Shown in pieces: positions 58,141 through 64,000 of a stretch of DNA of 64,000 bases. The DNA lies in the NCBI GenBank assembly GCA_029961685.1, contig JARWKL010000016.1, forward strand, positions 15,196,157 to 15,260,156, written 5' to 3'. The notes under the pieces were generated by a model. The model was not told the origin of the DNA, made no database searches, and saw only the letters and a program-made list of their open reading frames with translations. Position numbers and translations under genes: made by a program. The stretch is from Aristolochia californica (lineage: Eukaryota > Streptophyta > Magnoliopsida > Piperales > Aristolochiaceae). Within the stretch, counting starts at the first letter, position 1; each line of letters begins with the position of its first letter.

Positions 58141-59380
58141 AGAGTAGGGGAGGAATAAAAGATGTCTATAACCAGGTGGGCAAATATCCCATTTTGAAAA
58201 GGTCTTTCCATAGTTGAAAGAGAAACAGCTAAGAGCCTGTTAAGCACCTAGCCAGTACTACCCAAAAGACCGGCCTGTTAGGAGCGGAAGACATAGATAC
58301 TTAACCCAGGACCATAAGAACACACCCCACCTTCGCAAGCCGACGTCCACGGCGGCCCACTCTAGTGACGGCCTACTCTAGCGACACTGGCCCGACTCGG
58401 GTTGCGATCCTACGGCCTACAAGTATTTTAATCCAGCCTCTAGGTCGCGCCCTTCGCTAGGTCACCCCTTCCGCTAGGTCGCCCTTTCTGGGATTCGAAC
58501 GCATGACGTGGGAGCCCGATCTGATACCAAATGTTAAGCACCTAGCCAATACTACCCAAAAGATCGGCCTGTTAGGAGCGGAAGACATATGTACTTAACC
58601 CAGGACCATAACAGAGCCCTTATTTTATGCTTTTATAGCAAGTATTAATTAGAAATAAGTGGTACAACCAAGAAATACTCTTCTTTGGGAGGATAGGAAG
58701 TCAAATGTGGAAAACCGCCCAACTAACAAGCTGGCACAATATTTCTATGGTAGGAAATGACTCCAATTTGTACCCACGAAGCGGAAATGGATTCCCCCCT
58801 CTTCACCTTAAATATGAGGAGGTTTGGCATCTCTTCATCATCTCTCGAGGTCAAGGCCGAAGCTGAAGCTTTCTCCATGTCTCCACCATGAGATGTCTCC
58901 AAATTTCAGTTCAGAAGATGCGTTGAGGCTTATTGTTGTTGTTGGAAGTGGCTCCAATGCCACTCATCTTCCTCTCTTTAGACCTGAAAGTTCATATCTA
59001 AGGTAAGAGTTTTAGATCCTCCTTCAGCGAACGTGTCTAATGAAGTATGTGTAGATTGTATCGGTATTTTTAGGTGAAGGTTGGATTTTAGGGGAGTTGA
59101 TAAAATATATCATATTTAATGTCTTGGTTTTCTGCTACAATACATTTTTAGCCAGAAACTGATGGATATATTCTGTTACATGCTACATATTTGTCATAAA
59201 TATTGTATTTTAAAATTCATATGCAGTATCTCGTTTTATGCATAAACAACTTAATCTAAGTAAAAAGATTAGTTGTTATGATTTTGAGAAATAATGCATA
59301 ATTTTATTGAATCTTTATTCCGATTTTAATGTTAATCTCCTTTCTATGCCTATGCAGACCTCAAGAGGCACATCCAAATG
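58141..59380 (+). repeat. Duplicated segment, copy 1 (interrupted by TRIM-2)
   Basis: GAGTAGGGGAGGAATAAAAG through GCCTATGCAGACCTCAAG aligns along its length with 61603-62456 apart from the TRIM. Within it, ATGTCTCCAAATTTCAGTTC and an AAGATGCGTTGAGGCTTATTG block are followed by AAGGTAAGAG (donor-like). TATGCAGACCTCAA (acceptor-like) follows about 350 bp later, so it looks like an exon-intron-exon piece of an unknown gene. Confidence 0.65.
58238..58613 (-). mobile_element. TRIM-2, complete
   Basis: LTRs at 58238-58319 and 58532-58613 (82 bp each, TGTTAAGCACCTAGCC...GACCATAACA) with a GAGCC target duplication at 58233-58237 and 58614-58618. The minus-strand primer site TGGTATCAGATC is at 58518-58529. 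The interior (about 212 bp) is GC-rich, with repeated CTAGGTCGCCC-type motifs. On the minus strand it carries GCGTTCGAATCCC about 25 nt after the primer site, a good pol III B-box match. No coding capacity. Confidence 0.9.
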
Positions 59381-59439
59381 TATAAGCAACAAATGAATGT
59401 AAATTTTTTTCTTGTTTTATTTGCAGTCCTAGAAAAAAA

Positions 59440-60480
59440 ATTCAACTTTCTTGTCATGCTCATTGAAAATTCACTTTGCATTCAGAGAATAATTTACAAA
59501 CTTATTCATTTGTAGAACCAAACACAATATTACCAACATAAATTTTGATAACTAGGATTTCAGATACCCTATTCTTAATAAACAATGTGGTGTTAACCTT
59601 TTCTCTAGAAAGTTCATCATCAATTAGAAATTGACTAAGCCTTCATGATTTTGGTGTTTGCTTCAAGCCATACAAAGCCTACTAAAGTTTAAACACATGG
59701 TTTGGTTTTGTGGATCTTCTAAGTCTGGGTGTTGTGCAACATATATTTCTTTTTCTATTAGACTATTTAGAAATGTTGATTTCACAACCAATTGATATAG
59801 TGTGAAATCCTTGAAGCATGCAAAAACAAAGTTCTACTGGCTTCCAATTTATCCACATGGTCAAATGTTTTATCATAATTAATATTTTCTCTTCAGAAGA
59901 TCCTTGGGCTACTAATTTAGCCTTATAATTTCTAAATAACTTACCAGTTTTATCTAGTTTATTTTTAATAGCCAGTTTTATCTACTAATCTAGGAGCAAT
60001 AAGGGAATAAGTCCAAAACCTTGATCCTAGTGAGCCAGTTTAGTTTCTCTTACATTGCTTCAATCCAATAAACATCCTTAAGGGCCTCCTTAACGTCTTT
60101 TGATTCTAATTCAAAAATGAATTTCTAATTCATTTCTTTTTTCAATTGAACCCTAGTGAGTTCTACTAGTGTCTCGTATTACTTTTTCCTGGGGATATGT
60201 AGATTTGTATTTATAAGCTCTAGGGAGGTCATGGGTAACTTCTACATTTGGGCTCAATATGATTTGATCATTGTGATCCCATCAGCTTCTTATTCCTTTT
60301 CTAAGTCTATAAAATGAGGATTCTTTTGAACTTCATGCACCTCTTTTTCATCATCATTGTTGTCAAGGCTTTCTAGGGTCACTTTATCAAGTTTCACATT
60401 TATGGATTCATCTATAGTCTGAGTTCTTCTATTAAATAATCTATATCCCTTATTCTTTGTTGAGTTAGAATCAAGTTCAT
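59440..60480 (-). pseudogene. Minus-strand copia RT remnant
   Basis: On the minus strand from high to low coordinates: an acidic linker (frame 60290-60484), then VKSTFLNSLIEKEIYVAQHP near 59740-59790, and ALYGLKQTPKS near 59660-59685. YVGNIVFGST near 59525-59550 is a decayed form of the catalytic YVDDIIFGST. Heavy decay; no LTRs found. Confidence 0.65.
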
Positions 60481-60484
60481 CCAA

Positions 60485-60990
60485 GGAGTTTTTGATAATA
60501 CCTAGATCTAAACACTACTTAATGTTGGGTGCTCTTCCTTTCTCATGACAGATTTCTCAAATACTTCTATCAAGTCACCGTCTCAATCACTTCTAATGAT
60601 CTCTTTTATTTATTTATCTCATTCATGGTGTATTAATAACTATTTAAAGTACAACAATGCCAATATCAAAACCAATATACATAAATCAATTGATATGTAT
60701 CTTTTATGGGATCATAAAGTCTTGTCTTGTGTTGAAACTTTTTTGACAATATAAAAAATGCGAGAATTTACATGAGAATTGTTAATATATAAAAAATAGG
60801 AACAATGCATTTAAACATGACAAATAGATTTATTTGCTGGTCTTTAATAAATATTTTGCTGAAAATATGTTTGAGAACAAGTGAAAAACTACATTGATCA
60901 GATATAATAGTTCAAGGTTGAGGTTAGTCAAGTAGTGGATTTAGCCTACCACTCTTGTTCAGCAAATGCTTGGTTTATCTAATTTTATGA
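60485..60990. other. Gene-free stretch
   Basis: AT-rich; nothing recognised. Confidence 0.35.
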
Positions 60991-61225
60991 GGACGGTATA
61001 CATGTAGTTCAATATTATTGGGAAGTATGCTCGTATTGTATGTGACCCAACGGGAAGTGGTGAAGGAGATGAACCTTTGCAAGTCCCTTGATTTGGGAAG
61101 GCCCTCGTATCATCAAAAGGACACAAGGGCCATGTTCGAGCGGGGGATCATTTCATCCAATGGTTTGGCATGGGTCCACCAGAGGAAATTAATTTCTTCC
61201 GAGCTGTTTATAGACAAGGTTAAGG
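60991..61225 (+). pseudogene. CYP714-like cytochrome P450 exon fragment
   Basis: The frame reads GSMLVLYVTQREVVKEMNLC, SLDLGRPSYHQKDTRAMF, and RGIISSNGLAWVHQRKLISSELFIDKVK, then GTACGT. It matches the region of CYP72-clan (CYP714-type) P450s just before and through helix C (WxxQRK), and the family is split by an intron right after this xKVK. Upstream, a TGA at 60988-60990 ends the frame, and no haem-binding exon follows in the window. It is a solitary exon relic of an enzyme group involved in gibberellin and other terpenoid oxidation. Confidence 0.72.
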
Positions 61226-61602
61226 TACGTTTTCTTCATTCTTTTAGTGTTTTTTCTTACATTTTTGCTTTTCTCTTTCTTGATGGTTAAACTACGTATT
61301 TCAACCATGAGAGAACAAATGCTGAGCATTTTGTAATCTTCTTCTCACATATGATCCTACTAAATGATCAAATTGGTGTGTTTAGCTTCACTTTTAGTGC
61401 AATGCATTAGTGTTATTAAATCCAAACTGACACAACCAGTAGACTCATGCTCAAATGGATTTGTACCTCCATGGACTTAGAAACCATGAAAACTGAAAAA
61501 TCAGTCCAAACCAAGTTAGTCAATTGGGTTTTGATTGCTACTTGGCTAACCCCTCTAACCCCAATGATATTCACTACTTTTAATGTTTAATAAGTAATTT
61601 TG
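61226..61602. other. Gene-free stretch
   Basis: Possibly intron sequence of the P450 relic; no second exon recognised. Confidence 0.3.
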
Positions 61603-62456
61603 GGAGAGTAGGGGAGGAATAAAAGTAAGACGGTGGGCAAAGATCCCGTTTTGAAAAGGTCTTTCCACATTTGAAAGATAAACAGCTAAGTTCCCTAATT
61701 TTATGCATTTCTGGCAAGTATTAATTGGCAATGAGTGGTACAACCAAGGAAGGACTCATCTTTTGGAAGATAGGAAGTCAAATGTGGAAAGCCACCCAGC
61801 TAACAAGCTGGCACAACGTTTTTATAGCTGGTAATAATCCAATTGGTACCCATGAATCATAAATGGATGGACCCCCTCCCCTCTTTGCCTTAAACATGAA
61901 GAGGTTTGACATCTCTTCAACATCTCTAGAGGTCCAGGCCAAATCTAAAGTTTTCTCTATGTCTCCAGCCTGAGATGTCTCCAAATATCAGTTCAGCAGT
62001 TGAGAAGATGCGTTGAGGCTTATTGTTGTTGTTGGAAGTGGCTCCAAAGCCACTCATCTTCCTCTCTTTAGACATGGAAGTTCCTATCTAAGGTAAGAGC
62101 TTTAGACCCTCCACCAAATGTGTCTAATGAACTATGTGTAGATAGTATCGGTATTTTTAGGTAATGGTTGGATTTTAGGGGAGTTGATGCAATATATCGT
62201 ATTTAATGTCTTGCTTTTGTGATTTAATAATTTTTTAGCCTGAAACTGATGGATATACTGTCATGCTACATATTTGTTCATAAATATCGTATTTTAAAAG
62301 TCACACACAGTTTCTCAGTTTATGCGTAAACTGCTTAATCTAAGTAAAAAGATTATCTGTTATGATTTGGAGAAATAATCCTTAGTTTATTAAAATTTTA
62401 TTTCAATTTTATTGTTGATCTCCTTTCTATGCCTATGCAGACCTCAACCGGCACAT
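61603..62456 (+). repeat. Duplicated segment, copy 2 (no TRIM)
   Basis: The partner of 58141-59380. Near 61690 it reads CAGCTAAGTTCCCTAATTTT where copy 1 has the TRIM-2 insertion, so it preserves the empty site. Donor-like CTAAGGTAAGAGC near 62086-62098 and acceptor-like CCTATGCAG near 62431-62440 are kept. Confidence 0.65.
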
Positions 62457-62565
62457 GTTGAAGATGAGGGGGGAGTTGGTCATTGAATGGGAGATGAGGC
62501 ATTTGGATGTTGCTGAATGCAACAAGTTGCTGGAAAATCAATGGCAGCACGAGAGAAGAGCTTAA
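62441..62565 (+). pseudogene. Exon-like open segment after duplicated intron
   Basis: After an acceptor-like TATGCAG, a frame reads DLNRHMLKMRGELVIEWEM, HLDVAECNKLLENQWQHERR, then TAA at 62563. I do not recognise the protein. Copy 1 has only the first residues of the same exon (LKRHIQMYKQQM). Confidence 0.35.
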
Positions 62566-63076
62566 ATTTGTTCATCATCTCTACAATGCTTTTTCAGACT
62601 TTAGGGTGTACAATTTATCAGATTATTAGGTATAAAAGCAATCATTTTTCTTGATGTGTTCCTTTTTAGTAATGACCAAATATTTTTGCTTCTCTAAGCC
62701 AGTACTAGATTGGAAGCACAGGACTTTCTTATAGTTTTGCCTATTTAACCTAATGTTATGTTAATAAGCACAATTTTTTTTTCTAATATTTGATCTCCTG
62801 AAGCATTTCTAGTTTTAAACATAAAGTGAGGTAGCGAAACTCTATTTCACAAGAAGTGATGTCCCAAATTGATGAGGTTTCCCAGGGCTTTTGGTAACTC
62901 CGATTTCTGCTGCGGACTCGGTTCTTTGTGTGTTCATCTTTTCCGTCAGTGTTGATCCCAATATTTCTTCATGTTTAACCAATTTCCAGAGAGAGCAAAA
63001 GAGCATTTCCTCCAGAAACCAAACTAGCTGAAAAGGGTGCCATCCTTTTGGTTAGATGGTGCCACTGTGCGACGAG
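62566..63076. other. Gene-free stretch
   Basis: No feature recognised; may be decayed coding sequence downstream of the NLR relic. Confidence 0.3.
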
Positions 63077-63412
63077 TCAATCGCAAAAAACACGATAATT
63101 GGTGGGTGCACGGGGGGCGTCGCCAGAGAGGAGGACAGCAATGCGAGGAAGACGAGAGAATAATTTTTCTACTGCTGAAAAGACTTTATCTTGTCTGATA
63201 GAAAATAATAAGGAGTGTAGCTGGTCTTGGTGGGTTTTGTTCTTCTTCTCCAGCTGCAATCGAAGAAGCTAAGTATTCATCTCATCGACAGCGTCCTCCA
63301 TATCGTAAGCCAAACCTCTGAGGTCGCTCACCCAGGAACGCACAGACTCGTCTGTAAACTGCCTCATTTCAGCATCTCTCACACTAGAGATCTTTATAAC
63401 AAAATCTAGAAC
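63077..63412 (-). pseudogene. NLR immune receptor relic, Rx-type N-terminal coiled coil
   Basis: The minus frame reads VLDFVIKISSVRDAEMRQFT, DESVRSWVSDLRGLAYDMED, AVDEMNT, stop (63269-63271), then in the same frame LLRLQLEKKNK to 63077. This matches the Rx_N domain of CC-NLR proteins: DAE-x-RQ, then W-x-x-DLR-x-LAYD and the EDVID-type motif MEDAVDE. The NB-ARC and LRR parts are not present downstream, so it is a fragment. CC-NLRs are intracellular pathogen sensors. Confidence 0.7.
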
Positions 63413-64000
63413 TTCATGAGTTGAGGTCAGTCATCAATTATGCAACCGTAGCAGAGGTTTATAACAAGCGATGAACAGCCAACATAATAATAAAATAATA
63501 AAAAACAAAATTAAGTGACACCAGAAATGTCAATGTAGCATTGGACGAAAGAATGCTGCAACCGAGCAGAAGCAAAGTCACATGAAAACTACAAGAATCC
63601 AATAATTTTATCTCATTCAAACTCCTAAACCGAGCCAGCAAGTTGCTCGCCAAAGTCTTTCATTGTCCATAAATCCATTCCATTCTTCACCTAATTGGAT
63701 ATGGCAACAACTACTCTTCGACAACAGCTGCTTCTCCTTCTCTTTTCTTATTCTTCCTTCTTTGATATTTCTTCTGCATACACCAACTGCACCATATCTC
63801 TTTGTTTTTAGTCGCTGCATGGCAGAAGCAGAATGGAAAGAAAGAAATCTTCCACTTCCGGTTGGCCTGCTATTTCTGAGTTTGCATATGTCAAGACCAG
63901 CTTCTTGAGACAAATCACTGGTTTTTTTCGAGTATTAGCAGCAACACTCCAGACATCTTTTGAGTACATTCTATGTCTCCACCGTCATCGATGAGTCCCA
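63413..64000. other. Gene-free right end
   Basis: An open minus frame at 63617-63913 resembles nothing I know. No other feature seen. Confidence 0.3.

Noticed and set aside
1..64000. CRISPR arrays, bacterial operons, rRNA genes
   Set aside because: Nothing of the kind seen; gene structure and repeats are those of a plant nucleus.

Overview
The window is nuclear DNA of a flowering plant. Its two recognisable genes are plant-type: a FORGETTER1/strawberry-notch chromatin protein with 27 visible exons and GT-AG introns, and a type II metacaspase. Almost everything else is plant transposable-element sequence: L1-type LINEs with RNase H, Ty1-copia and gypsy LTR elements, TRIMs with initiator-tRNA-Met primer sites, hAT-like and other TIR transposons, and a tRNA-derived SINE. 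Very long, TE-filled introns fit lineages such as orchids, palms or other large-intron angiosperms. Some FGT1 wording looks monocot-like to me, but the sequence does not settle the lineage.

Layout. 1-5.1 kb: a minus-strand LINE with a long intact RT frame that runs off the left edge. 5.1-11 kb: a LINE tail, an LTR of a minus-strand element split by a TRIM, a decayed copia element, a SINE and another LINE tail. 11.1-40.75 kb: the plus-strand FGT1-like gene, beginning in mid-protein. Its fifth visible intron (13081-26423) is almost entirely one copia element with a perfect 5-bp target duplication. That element has itself been invaded by two LINE tails, a second copia, a TRIM solo LTR and a TIR transposon carrying a captured gene exon. 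41.1-42.5 kb: a minus-strand, two-exon type II metacaspase, tail to tail with FGT1. 42.7-53.3 kb: hAT-like and TIR elements, gypsy relics, a TGATCGATCA-rich region and a TRIM. 54.9-60.5 kb: decayed copia elements and a duplicated segment split by a TRIM. 60.9-64 kb: gene relics, namely a CYP714-like cytochrome P450 exon and the N-terminal coiled coil of an NLR immune receptor.

The two intact genes face each other with about 365 bp between stop codons. Both families are linked to stress biology (heat-stress memory; damage-induced proteolysis), but nothing here shows shared control. The most unusual features are a TRIM whose primer-site region is a nearly complete initiator tRNA-Met joined to two copies of a copia RT motif, a TIR transposon with a captured carrier-like exon, and two TRIM insertions with paralogous empty sites in the window.
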